Source: Pyrinomonadaceae bacterium (GTDB taxonomy: Bacteria; Acidobacteriota; Blastocatellia; Pyrinomonadales; Pyrinomonadaceae). Taken from it: 64,000 bases of DNA. The position numbers and the translations under genes are program-made. Each line of letters begins with the position of its first letter. Position 1 is the first letter of the stretch. The stretch lies in assembly GCA_030841085.1 (NCBI GenBank), contig JAVEDP010000032.1:62001-126000 (forward strand). Direction: 5' to 3'. Positions 44,913-52,389 of the stretch are shown here, one piece after another. The notes under the pieces are model-generated. The model was not told the origin of the DNA and made no database searches. It was given only the letters and a program-made list of their open reading frames with translations.

Positions 44913-45908
44913 TTAAACAGCAAGCGCGATATCGTTTAGACGTTCATGGGCCATGCGCGCCGCAGCTACTGCCGGTGAAAACTTTGGCGGCGTCAAAGAT
45001 GCGCCCGGCGCAATGTTGACCAGCGCTTCACGCAAATGCGAAAGCACTAATTCACCACTCGCGGCAAACACTCCACCCACGTAGCCCACGGGAAAAGTTT
45101 CGCGCTCCAGTTTCAGGTTACGAATTACCGCGCTCGCAGCCACGCCGAGTTCTTTGCCGGCTTCAACCAGAATCTCACGCGCTACTCGATCCTTTGCTCT
45201 CGCGGCCTGGATGACAAACTTACCAAATCCGGCGAGATATTCGTTTGTTACGGCGGGTGCATAAATCGCCGTCGAAAGATCGATTGGGTTAGATACTCGA
45301 AAATATTTGCTCGCGGCGGCGCTGAGAGAAGTCGCCGGACCGCGGCCGTCACTGGCATACGCAATCGCCCGCAAACCGCGCCGCGCAATCCAGGCGCCGC
45401 CGCCTTCGTCACCGGCAAGCGGCCCCCAGCCGCCCGCACAAGCCTGCTTGCCGCGCGCGTTGATGCCACAACAAATCGATCCCGTACCGGCAATCACAAC
45501 CAGGCCCGGCGCACCTTGCGTGGCGGCATAGAGAGCAATGTCGGCATCGCCCACAACAACCAGGTCGCGTATTCCAAGGCCCTTGAGACTGTCGTGCACT
45601 CGCGCTCGAAGTTCCTGGCGACGAACGCCGGCGAGACCAATCTCCGCCGCCACCAGATCCGTGCGCCTTAGGCCGGCGGCGTCGCAAGCCTTATCGACAG
45701 CTTCGCGAATCGCAGTCGACGCGCTAACGACGCCGACGCGGAGAGGGTTGGAAGGTCCAGCGACGCCCTCGCCGAGAATATTCAAATTGAGATCAAGAAT
45801 GACGGCATGGGTTTTCGTGCCGCCGCCGTCCACGCCGAGGGTGGCCCGCCCCGACGTCGGATAACGAGCCTTCAAAAACTGAGTCGACTTTGGTTTGGGG
45901 GCAAACAT
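44913..45908 (-). CDS. BadF-family sugar kinase (GlcNAc or MurNAc/GlcNAc kinase)
   Basis: The 331-residue protein has ASKHA ATPase motifs: phosphate-1 LGVDGGGTKTHAVILD, the AEIGLAGV connector, VVVGDADIALYAAT, phosphate-2 VVIAGTGSICCG and GGWGPLAGDEGGGAWIARRG, typical of BadF/BadG and N-acetylglucosamine kinases. Adjacent murQ suggests it makes GlcNAc-6-P and possibly MurNAc-6-P, as the clostridial MurK of this family does. No anmK is in the window. It is transcribed divergently from the LysR gene. Confidence 0.88.
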   Translation of the reverse strand: MFAPKPKSTQFLKARYPTSGRATLGVDGGGTKTHAVILDLNLNILGEGVAGPSNPLRVGVVSASTAIREAVDKACDAAGLRRTDLVAAEIGLAGVRRQELRARVHDSLKGLGIRDLVVVGDADIALYAATQGAPGLVVIAGTGSICCGINARGKQACAGGWGPLAGDEGGGAWIARRGLRAIAYASDGRGPATSLSAAASKYFRVSNPIDLSTAIYAPAVTNEYLAGFGKFVIQAARAKDRVAREILVEAGKELGVAASAVIRNLKLERETFPVGYVGGVFAASGELVLSHLREALVNIAPGASLTPPKFSPAVAAARMAHERLNDIALAV

Positions 45909-45960
45909 AAATTTCTACGGTTCTTCTACTGAACGGCCCAATTTTATTAGACCCGCTATC

Positions 45961-45966
45961 TATAAT
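45961..45966 (+). promoter_or_regulatory. Candidate -10 box for the LysR gene
   Basis: A TATAAT lies 55 bp before the LysR start; no convincing -35 box is at the right distance. An inverted pair GCTATC (45955-45960) / GATAGC (46004-46009) brackets it and could be a regulator site shared with the divergent kinase gene. Confidence 0.4.
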
Positions 45967-46021
45967 GGAAACTAAAAGATTTTATGAATACAATAACGAT
46001 ACCTGATAGCGGAGGAACCAG

Positions 46022-46990
46022 ATGGAGATACGTCAACTGAGAGCTTTTGTAGCCATTGCCGAAGCCGGGACCTTTACCGCCGCGGCCCAGCGCGTTCACG
46101 TTACCCAGGCGGCCATCAGCATGCAGATCCGGCAGTTGGAAAGCGAGTTGGGTGTCAAACTTTTCGTGCGCGCGCCGCGGCGCGTCGTGTTGACCGAAGC
46201 CGGAGAACAATTGCTGCAACGCGCACGGCACATTCTGCGCGATCACGATGCGGCCGTCGACGAGGTCGCAGAGTTGGCGGGAACTCAGCGCGGGCGTTTG
46301 CGCATCGGCAGCGCTTCGGCCGGCGTTACGACGGATGTCTTGCCGAAGCTCTTTAAGGAAGTGCGCAAGCAACATGCGGACGCTCATCTCAGTCTGGTTT
46401 CCGGAACGAGCGACGCGTTAGTAAATCAACTGCTCAACGGCGAACTGGACCTGGCGTTTGTGTCTTTGCCGGTTGAGGCGCGCGGTATTCACACCGAACG
46501 TCTCAGCCAGGATCAGTTGGTGGCCATCGCTTCGCCGCGTCACTCGTTGGCAAAGCAGAAGACGGTCAGCGCCTATACGCTCGCCGGCGAGAAACTAATC
46601 CTCGGCGAGCGCGGCGGAAACACGCGACGGTTAATCGATCGCTTTTTCGCGCAAGCGGGTGTGACGCTTCATATCTCAATGGAACTGAGCCGGCAAGCAG
46701 CTATTCGCCGCATGGTTGAAGAAAATATGGGCGTGGGAATTGTGCCGCTACAGTCCGTAAGCGAGGCGGTCGCAAAAGGCAGGCTGGTGCGATGGTGGAT
46801 CGAGGGCGCGCAAATAAATTGGGAACTGGGAGTCGCAAAACAAATCGGCGGCTACGAATCGCCCATTATGGAAACGTGCATTCAGCTCGCGCGCAAATAT
46901 TTTGATAGCGAAACCGTTGTTGATTCTTCAAAGAAGGCGCGTAGATCGAAGTCAGGCAAAATCCGTCCAAAGAAGATCGCTCGGCGATAG
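46022..46990 (+). CDS. LysR-type transcriptional regulator
   Basis: The N-terminal winged HTH (MEIRQLRAFVAIAEAGTFTA, AAISMQIRQLESELGVKLF, VLTEAGEQLL) and a periplasmic-binding-like effector domain (RGRLRIGSASAG, LLNGELDLAFVSLPVE, MVEENMGVGIVP) are complete. A Lys/Arg-rich tail ends the 322-residue protein. GGAGGA precedes the ATG. Divergent placement next to the sugar kinase and murQ suggests control of amino-sugar recycling, but no effector can be read from sequence. Confidence 0.92.
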   Translation: MEIRQLRAFVAIAEAGTFTAAAQRVHVTQAAISMQIRQLESELGVKLFVRAPRRVVLTEAGEQLLQRARHILRDHDAAVDEVAELAGTQRGRLRIGSASAGVTTDVLPKLFKEVRKQHADAHLSLVSGTSDALVNQLLNGELDLAFVSLPVEARGIHTERLSQDQLVAIASPRHSLAKQKTVSAYTLAGEKLILGERGGNTRRLIDRFFAQAGVTLHISMELSRQAAIRRMVEENMGVGIVPLQSVSEAVAKGRLVRWWIEGAQINWELGVAKQIGGYESPIMETCIQLARKYFDSETVVDSSKKARRSKSGKIRPKKIARR

Positions 46991-47049
46991 AGTGGCAGCT
47001 AGCTGTGTCTCTGTGGGCTTTGCCTCAAGAGTCAGTGCCACACCCGCTT

Positions 47050-47241
47050 CGGCTTTGCCGCCTGATGTGCGGCGGTGGCTCTGCCCCGCCGAAAGCAGCG
47101 GGATTATTTTGGGGCTACGCCCTTGTTGTGGCCTAGCGCCCCGATTTGTTGTATCAAGGCGCATCAAGGGCGTAGCCCAAAATGAAAAGCCACCCTTACG
47201 GCGGGGCATAGCCACCGCCGCACATCGGGCGGCAAAGCCGT
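47050..47241. repeat. 192-bp element with ~40-bp inverted ends
   Basis: CGGCTTTGCCGCC..GCGGCGGTGGCTCTGCCCCG at the left is answered by CGGGGCATAGCCACCGCCGC..GGCGGCAAAGCCG at the right, with a second nested pair TTTTGGGGCTACGCCCTT / AAGGGCGTAGCCCAAAA. It is MITE-like and fills most of the gap between the LysR and aminotransferase genes. Confidence 0.85.
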
Positions 47242-47260
47242 ACCTAACATGGCCCATGAC

Positions 47261-48373
47261 TTAAATTTCTTTTGTCAGCGCTTCGATCAAGCGATCGATA
47301 TCCGCCTCGTTATTGAAGAAATCAGTCGCCACCCGAATTCCCTGCGGCTTTTCCGTAACGATGATTTTTTGGCTCGCAAGTTTGCTAACCAGTTCCGCTG
47401 GGTTGGGGGCGCCAACTAACGTTTGGGCAGACCGTGTTCGGTCGTCGCTGATCGGAGATAACACCTTCCAACCAGAATCACTCAGCCGATCAGTAAGATA
47501 GCGATTTAGTTCCAGCGCCCGGGCCTCGACGTTCTCCATTCCAATACCTCCAATCAGATCAACTGATACGCCCAGCGCAAAGATGCCGGCGTAATGCGGA
47601 CAACCGAGTTCAGCGCGTGCAGCGGCATCGTGACGCAGGTAGGCTTCATCATTTCGCATCGTAAAAGGATCCTGAAGACTGAGCCAGCCAATCGCGTGCG
47701 GCTTTGAACCCTCCATCAGTTCCCGCGACAGATAAACGAAGCCGCTCCCGTATCCGGACAGCATCCATTTGTGGCCGGTGGAACAGAGCGCATCGATCTT
47801 CATGCGTTTCACATCGATGGCGAAAGTGCCCGCCGACTGCGCCGCGTTTACGACCAACGCATGCCCGCCTTTCGCGTTTCCCAACTCCTCCAAATCGCTC
47901 CGGAAGCCATTCGAGAATTGCACGTGGCTGAGACAGATAACGCCGGTGCGCACGTTCATTGCGTCGCGAAGGTCTTGAATGCCGACCTGACCTTCGTGCG
48001 ATTTCACCAGATGAATGGGAATGCGCCGGTTCATCCACGGCAAAGTGGAAACGGGAAATTCGAGATCGCAGGAGATGACTTCGCCGTGATTCTCGAGCGC
48101 ATCGATAATCACGTTCATCCCGGTTGAAGTATTTATCGTCAGTGCGACTTCGTCCGGTTCGGCGTTGATAAAGTGTGCGACCTTGTTTCTTACTTCTTCG
48201 CGTTTCGCCAACCACTCGTCCCAGTGAATGTCGCCGTCATCCATCATCAGGCGATAGTATTCGGACGCGGCTTCATTGGTTGCGCGTGGTAATGGCCCAG
48301 CCGCCGCTGTGTTGAGATACGTCGAGTGTTCAGTTACGGGAAACTGTTTTCGAATTTCAGACCAGTTGATCAT
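47261..48373 (-). CDS. Class V aminotransferase (cysteine desulfurase / epimerase-like)
   Basis: The 370-residue PLP enzyme has the fold-type I pattern: TYLNTAAAGPLP at the N-terminus, VALTINTSTGMNVI, HVQFSNGFRSDLEELG, VVNAAQSAGTFAIDV (Asp/Gln contacts) and the PLP-lysine motif STGHKWMLSGYGSGF. It resembles isopenicillin-N-epimerase-like and cysteine-desulfurase-like members; the substrate is unclear. The cysteine loop of true desulfurases is not evident. The ATG at 48373 starts at the family N-terminus (MINWSEIRKQFP). Confidence 0.85.
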   Translation of the reverse strand: MINWSEIRKQFPVTEHSTYLNTAAAGPLPRATNEAASEYYRLMMDDGDIHWDEWLAKREEVRNKVAHFINAEPDEVALTINTSTGMNVIIDALENHGEVISCDLEFPVSTLPWMNRRIPIHLVKSHEGQVGIQDLRDAMNVRTGVICLSHVQFSNGFRSDLEELGNAKGGHALVVNAAQSAGTFAIDVKRMKIDALCSTGHKWMLSGYGSGFVYLSRELMEGSKPHAIGWLSLQDPFTMRNDEAYLRHDAAARAELGCPHYAGIFALGVSVDLIGGIGMENVEARALELNRYLTDRLSDSGWKVLSPISDDRTRSAQTLVGAPNPAELVSKLASQKIIVTEKPQGIRVATDFFNNEADIDRLIEALTKEI

Positions 48374-48443
48374 GTTGAGCGAAGATACACAATGAAAGGT
48401 TCCTTGTGAACTTTCAACTTGCCACAAGACGCCGTTCAGATCC

Positions 48444-48469
48444 CGCCTAGCATAGGCGTTTGGTATACT
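48444..48469 (+). promoter_or_regulatory. Extended -10 promoter with palindromic operator
   Basis: TGGTATACT (48461-48469) is an extended -10 element. Just upstream, CGCCTA-GCA... forms the inverted pair CGCCTA (48444-48449) / TAGGCG (48453-48458), placed where an antitoxin complex could block polymerase. It precedes the toxin-antitoxin genes at 48501. Confidence 0.55.
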
Positions 48470-48500
48470 TGCGACGTGAATTTAGTAACGGAGGATCGCT

Positions 48501-48725
48501 ATGGCGCAATCTTTATCAGATGTCGCTATTAAGCAACTTAGCGTAACAGAGCGGCTCGACCTGATAAGCGTGCTGTGGGATAGCATCCCGGATTCGCTCG
48601 AAGAGATGCCAATTCCAGACTGGCACCGCGAGGAACTGGAACTCCGGCTGGCCGCCGCAGACGCTGATCCGGACGGAGCCATTCCCTGGGAAGAAGTCAG
48701 GCAGCGCCTGCGAAAAAAGGAATGA
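48501..48725 (+). CDS. Addiction-module antitoxin (TIGR02574 type)
   Basis: The 74-residue protein fits the short addiction-module component family: LSVTERLDLISVLWDSIPDS, then a helix with HREELELRLA and a C-terminal PDGAIPWEEVRQRLR. These pair with RelE/ParE toxins. CGGAGG precedes the ATG. Its stop overlaps the toxin start by 4 nt (ATGA). Confidence 0.88.
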   Translation: MAQSLSDVAIKQLSVTERLDLISVLWDSIPDSLEEMPIPDWHREELELRLAAADADPDGAIPWEEVRQRLRKKE

Positions 48726-49033
48726 GCAGGCGCATTGTCCTGCGGCCAGAGGCACAAGCTGACTTGTTGCAAGCGCGTGACTGGTACGCACAGGAAGATT
48801 CGGAATTAGCAGAGGCGTTCGTTGGATCCTTCGAAGCAATAATCGCGCGAATCGGAGCGATGCCAGAGCTTTATCCCTTGGTGCTAAAGAACGCCCGCCG
48901 CGGCAAGCTTCGTAGATTTCCTTATCTTGTTTATTACAGACTCTTCTCAGATCGGGTCGAAGTAATAGGCGTGCTGCACGGCAGCCGAGATCCACGCGTG
49001 TGGCAGCAGCGAGTCGATCGCAAGAAGTTTTGA
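48722..49033 (+). CDS. ParE/RelE-family toxin
   Basis: The 103-residue protein has the ParE fold pattern: RIVLRPEAQADLLQARDWYA, then FEAIIARIGAMPELYPLV, RRFPYLVYYRLFSDRVEVIG and VLHGSRDPRVW. Members inhibit gyrase (ParE) or cleave mRNA (RelE); the target cannot be told. It is coupled to the antitoxin upstream. Confidence 0.88.
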   Translation: MSRRIVLRPEAQADLLQARDWYAQEDSELAEAFVGSFEAIIARIGAMPELYPLVLKNARRGKLRRFPYLVYYRLFSDRVEVIGVLHGSRDPRVWQQRVDRKKF

Positions 49034-49092
49034 TAGCGTAAGTACTGCCACAGCCTAACCAGTATTTTGTTTTCGCAGGTCGGTGACGAAGT

Positions 49093-49476
49093 ATGGATAG
49101 AATTGTCGCATCGGTGAGAATCGATAACGCGTTAGACGCTTCGAAGCGTCTCAGTTGTGACGCGTTTGTAGATATCAACGCACGCTTCATGGTGTTACCC
49201 GCCTCCTGGAAAGACAGGTTGGGGGAATTGGAATCAACCAGAACTGTTGAACTGGAGACTGCTACCCAAGGAACCGTAAAAGGCGAAGTTTGTGGACCTG
49301 TTCGCATAGAGATCGAAGGCTTTCGTCCAATCTGTAGTGAAGTTACATTTGTAGAAATGAAGACTGAAAATGGACGGTGCGAACCGTTAATCGGCAGCAT
49401 TGTATTGGCGCAAAGTCAGGCGGGCTTGGATATGCTCGGTCACTGGTTGGTTCCCATCCACATGGACTTGAAGTGA
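49093..49476 (+). CDS. Retropepsin-like (clan AA) protein with altered active site
   Basis: The 127-residue protein has the layout of bacterial clan AA aspartic proteases: a first strand, CDAFVDINARFMVLPASWKD, a charged middle (VELETATQGTVKGEV), GPVRIEIEGF and a C-terminal PLIGSIVLAQSQAGLD. The normal catalytic DTGA is DINA here, so the Asp is kept while Thr and Gly are replaced. It may be inactive or a binding protein. It follows a ParE module in an accessory islet. Confidence 0.65.
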   Translation: MDRIVASVRIDNALDASKRLSCDAFVDINARFMVLPASWKDRLGELESTRTVELETATQGTVKGEVCGPVRIEIEGFRPICSEVTFVEMKTENGRCEPLIGSIVLAQSQAGLDMLGHWLVPIHMDLK

Positions 49477-49519
49477 TCCTGTCTAACTGCCCAGCACTTC
49501 GTCATCCACAAATAAGAAT

Positions 49520-50323
49520 ATGAGCGACTATTATGTTTACGTTTACATAGATCCTCGTAACTTCGAGGAGTTTTACTACGGGAAGGGTTGCGGATCCCGA
49601 AAAGATGCCCATCTCTTCGAGGAGTCTGATTCAGCAAAGTCACGACGAATTCAGGAAATAAAAAAAGAGGGCCTTACGCCCATTATCCGGGTCATCGTAA
49701 GAGATCTGAGCGAAACGGAAGCACTGTTAATCGAAAAAACCCTGCTGTGGAAATTGGGCAAGCTGACGACGAACATTGCTACAGGACACTTCGCGGAAAA
49801 ATTTCGCCCACACAACACATTGCACAAAGAGCTATCCGGCTTCGACTTCAAAAACAGCATTCTCTACTACAATGTCGGAGAGTGCGAGTATAGAAACTGG
49901 GATGACTACTCAAAGTTTGATTTCATCTCAGCCGGTCAGGGCCAGCGCTGGCGCGATGCTATGCTGGGATTTAATCCAGGAGATTTTTTCTTCGCATATT
50001 TAAAGCGATGCGGATTTGTTGGTTTAGGTAAAATCAGGGAAAAGGCAGTGATGGTTCGCGACGTTCTCATCGATGGTAAACCACTTCTATCGTTTCCGTT
50101 GTCGGCGCCGCTAATGAATGCCAACAGTACAGATCCAGAACTATCCGAGTATGTTTGTCTCGTGGACTGGATTAAGTTCGTTCCGAGAGCTGAAGCGAAG
50201 AAGCGTTCTGCTCCAAAACTATTTACGACCACTCATGTGCGCGCTTCACTGGATGGACAGCCTGAAACGGTCAAGTTCTTGGAAGGGGAATTTGGCATAA
50301 ATGTGCGTGAATTGATTGCCTGA
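49520..50323 (+). CDS. GIY-YIG nuclease with C-terminal PUA/EVE-like domain
   Basis: Residues about 1-95 resemble LEM3-type GIY-YIG nucleases: YVYVYIDPRN, EFYYGKGCGSRKDAH (the YG-K/R-H region), IRVIVRDLSETEALLIEK (catalytic Glu) and the terminal Asn of KLTTNIATG. Residues about 110-230 look like a PUA/EVE-type domain (QGQRWRDAMLGFNPGDFFFA, CGFVGLGKI, LVDWIKFVP). EVE domains recognise modified bases, so a modification-sensing nuclease is plausible. The combination is read by eye and the second domain is less sure. No ribosome-binding site is obvious. Confidence 0.62.
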   Translation: MSDYYVYVYIDPRNFEEFYYGKGCGSRKDAHLFEESDSAKSRRIQEIKKEGLTPIIRVIVRDLSETEALLIEKTLLWKLGKLTTNIATGHFAEKFRPHNTLHKELSGFDFKNSILYYNVGECEYRNWDDYSKFDFISAGQGQRWRDAMLGFNPGDFFFAYLKRCGFVGLGKIREKAVMVRDVLIDGKPLLSFPLSAPLMNANSTDPELSEYVCLVDWIKFVPRAEAKKRSAPKLFTTTHVRASLDGQPETVKFLEGEFGINVRELIA

Positions 50324-50367
50324 TTTTATCGGAACCAACGTGCTGGCTTCTAAGCTCCGCCTTAAGC

Positions 50368-52389
50368 TCAAACCTCCCGTTCCCAATTTTGGGGCGCTTC
50401 GAACCATATTCCTGTCAGCGGCGGCAAAGTAATTACAGCCGAATAGTCAAGGCCGTGATGAGGAGTTGCCTCCGCCGCAATTCGCTTTGACGAACCACCG
50501 TTCGCGCCGCCATAACTTTCAGTGTCGGTATTTAATAACGGTTTGTACTTCCCTGCGCGCGGCAGTCCCAAACGATAAGCTTCAACACTCACCGCTGAAA
50601 AGTTATAGACGCAGATGATTTCCGCGCTTGTCGATGGCGAGATGCGCCGAAATGCGATCACGTTTTGCGCCGCGTTATCAACATCGATCCAGGCAAAGCC
50701 AGCAGGCTCGCCGTCGGCCTCCCATAAACATTGGTGCTTGCCATAAATGCGGTTAACGTTGCGCAACAATTTTTGCAGCCCGGCGTGCAGCGGCTCCTCG
50801 ATCAAACGCCAATCGAGACTTTCGGTCTCGGACCATTCGCGCCACTGCCCAAACTCGCCGCCCATGAACAGCAGCTTCTTGCCCGGGTGCGCCCACATGT
50901 AGGCGTACAGCGCGCGCAGGTTTGCAAACTTCTGTTCCGTACTGCCGGGCATCTTATTCAGCAGTGAACCCTTCATATGGACCACTTCATCGTGCGACAG
51001 CGGCAGGATAAAGTTTTCACTCCACGCATAGACCAAACCAAACGTCAGCGAATTGTGATTGCCGGCGCGAAACAGTGGATCGGTTTGGAAGTATTTCAGC
51101 GTGTCATGCATCCAGCCCATGTTCCATTTAAAGTCGAACCCCAGGCCGCCCGTGTAGGTCGGATGGCTGACCAGCGGCCATGCAGTTGATTCCTCCGCAA
51201 TCATGATCGTGCCTGGACATTCGCGATGCGTTACCTCATTCAACTCTTTCAGGAACGCGAGCGCTTCGAGATTTTCGCGGCCGCCGAATTGATTCGGAAC
51301 CCACTCGCCTTCCTTGCGGCTGTAATCGAGATAAAGCATCGAGGCGACAGCGTCAACGCGCAAGCCATCAATATGAAACTCGCGAAACCAATAAAGCGCG
51401 TTCGCAATCAAAAAGTTTCGCACCTCGCTGCGCCCGTAATTGAAAATGTACGTGCCCCAATCGGGATGCTCGCCTTTGCGCGGATCGAGATGTTCGTACA
51501 AGGCTGAACCATCGAAACGTCCGAGCGTGAACGCGTCTTTGGGAAAGTGCGCCGGCACCCAATCCATGATCACGCCAATGTTTTTCCGGTGCAGGTAGTC
51601 AATCAAATAGCGCAGGTCGTCGGGCGTGCCATAGCGCGCTGAAGGCGCATAGTAATTACTCACTTGATATCCCCAAGATGGTCCATAGGGAAATTCCTTG
51701 AGCGGCAAGAACTCAACGTGCGTGAAGCCTAGTTCGCGAACATACTTCGCCAGCGGTCCAGCCATTTCTCGATAATTCAGCGGGCGATTGTCTTCTTCGG
51801 CGACGCGCCGCCACGATCCGAAATGAACTTCATAAATCGACAATGGCCGGCGAAAGTGTTCCGCCGTCGTGCGTCGCCTCATCCAGGTCGCATCGCGAAA
51901 GCGATAGTTCGATTCGTATACGACGGACGAAGTGTTGGGCGGCTCTTCCGCGTATGACGCGTACGGATCGGCCTTTAGAAACACAGGCAGGCCCGGCGAT
52001 TTGAGTTCGTACTTGTAAATCTCGCCCGGGTCGAGGTTGGGTACAAAGGTTTCCCAAACGCCGGACTCGCCGGAGCGTTGCATTGAATGCTGCGTTCCGT
52101 CCCAGCCATTGAAATTGCCAACTACGCTAACGCGTTCAGCATTCGGCGCCCAGACAGCAAACGAAACTCCCTTCACGCCATCTCGAGTAACGGCGTGCGC
52201 GCCGAGTTTCTCGTAGATGTTTTCGTGCTTTCCTTCCGCAAACAAATGGAGATCGAGTTCGCCTAATATTGGCGCAGATTCAGTTTGAACTTCGGGCTGC
52301 GGTTTCGGCGCGCGCTTGCGCGGAACGCGACGCGATACAGTTTCCGTTTTCTTTGGTCGCTTGGATTTGCTGGGATCCTTTTTAGTCAT
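50368..52389 (-). CDS. glgB: 1,4-alpha-glucan branching enzyme
   Basis: GlgB forms alpha-1,6 branches in glycogen. After a Lys/Arg-rich 40-residue start lies a CBM48 domain (KGVSFAVWAPNAERVSVVGN), then the GH13 barrel: IGVIMDWVPAHFPKD, IDGLRVDAVASMLYLDYSRK (nucleophile Asp), MIAEESTAWP (acid Glu) and FILPLSHDEVVHMKGSL (transition-state Asp). A C-terminal beta domain ends at 673 residues. It starts within the stop of the GH57 gene (4-nt overlap), so the two are co-translated. Confidence 0.96.
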   Translation of the reverse strand: MTKKDPSKSKRPKKTETVSRRVPRKRAPKPQPEVQTESAPILGELDLHLFAEGKHENIYEKLGAHAVTRDGVKGVSFAVWAPNAERVSVVGNFNGWDGTQHSMQRSGESGVWETFVPNLDPGEIYKYELKSPGLPVFLKADPYASYAEEPPNTSSVVYESNYRFRDATWMRRRTTAEHFRRPLSIYEVHFGSWRRVAEEDNRPLNYREMAGPLAKYVRELGFTHVEFLPLKEFPYGPSWGYQVSNYYAPSARYGTPDDLRYLIDYLHRKNIGVIMDWVPAHFPKDAFTLGRFDGSALYEHLDPRKGEHPDWGTYIFNYGRSEVRNFLIANALYWFREFHIDGLRVDAVASMLYLDYSRKEGEWVPNQFGGRENLEALAFLKELNEVTHRECPGTIMIAEESTAWPLVSHPTYTGGLGFDFKWNMGWMHDTLKYFQTDPLFRAGNHNSLTFGLVYAWSENFILPLSHDEVVHMKGSLLNKMPGSTEQKFANLRALYAYMWAHPGKKLLFMGGEFGQWREWSETESLDWRLIEEPLHAGLQKLLRNVNRIYGKHQCLWEADGEPAGFAWIDVDNAAQNVIAFRRISPSTSAEIICVYNFSAVSVEAYRLGLPRAGKYKPLLNTDTESYGGANGGSSKRIAAEATPHHGLDYSAVITLPPLTGIWFEAPQNWEREV

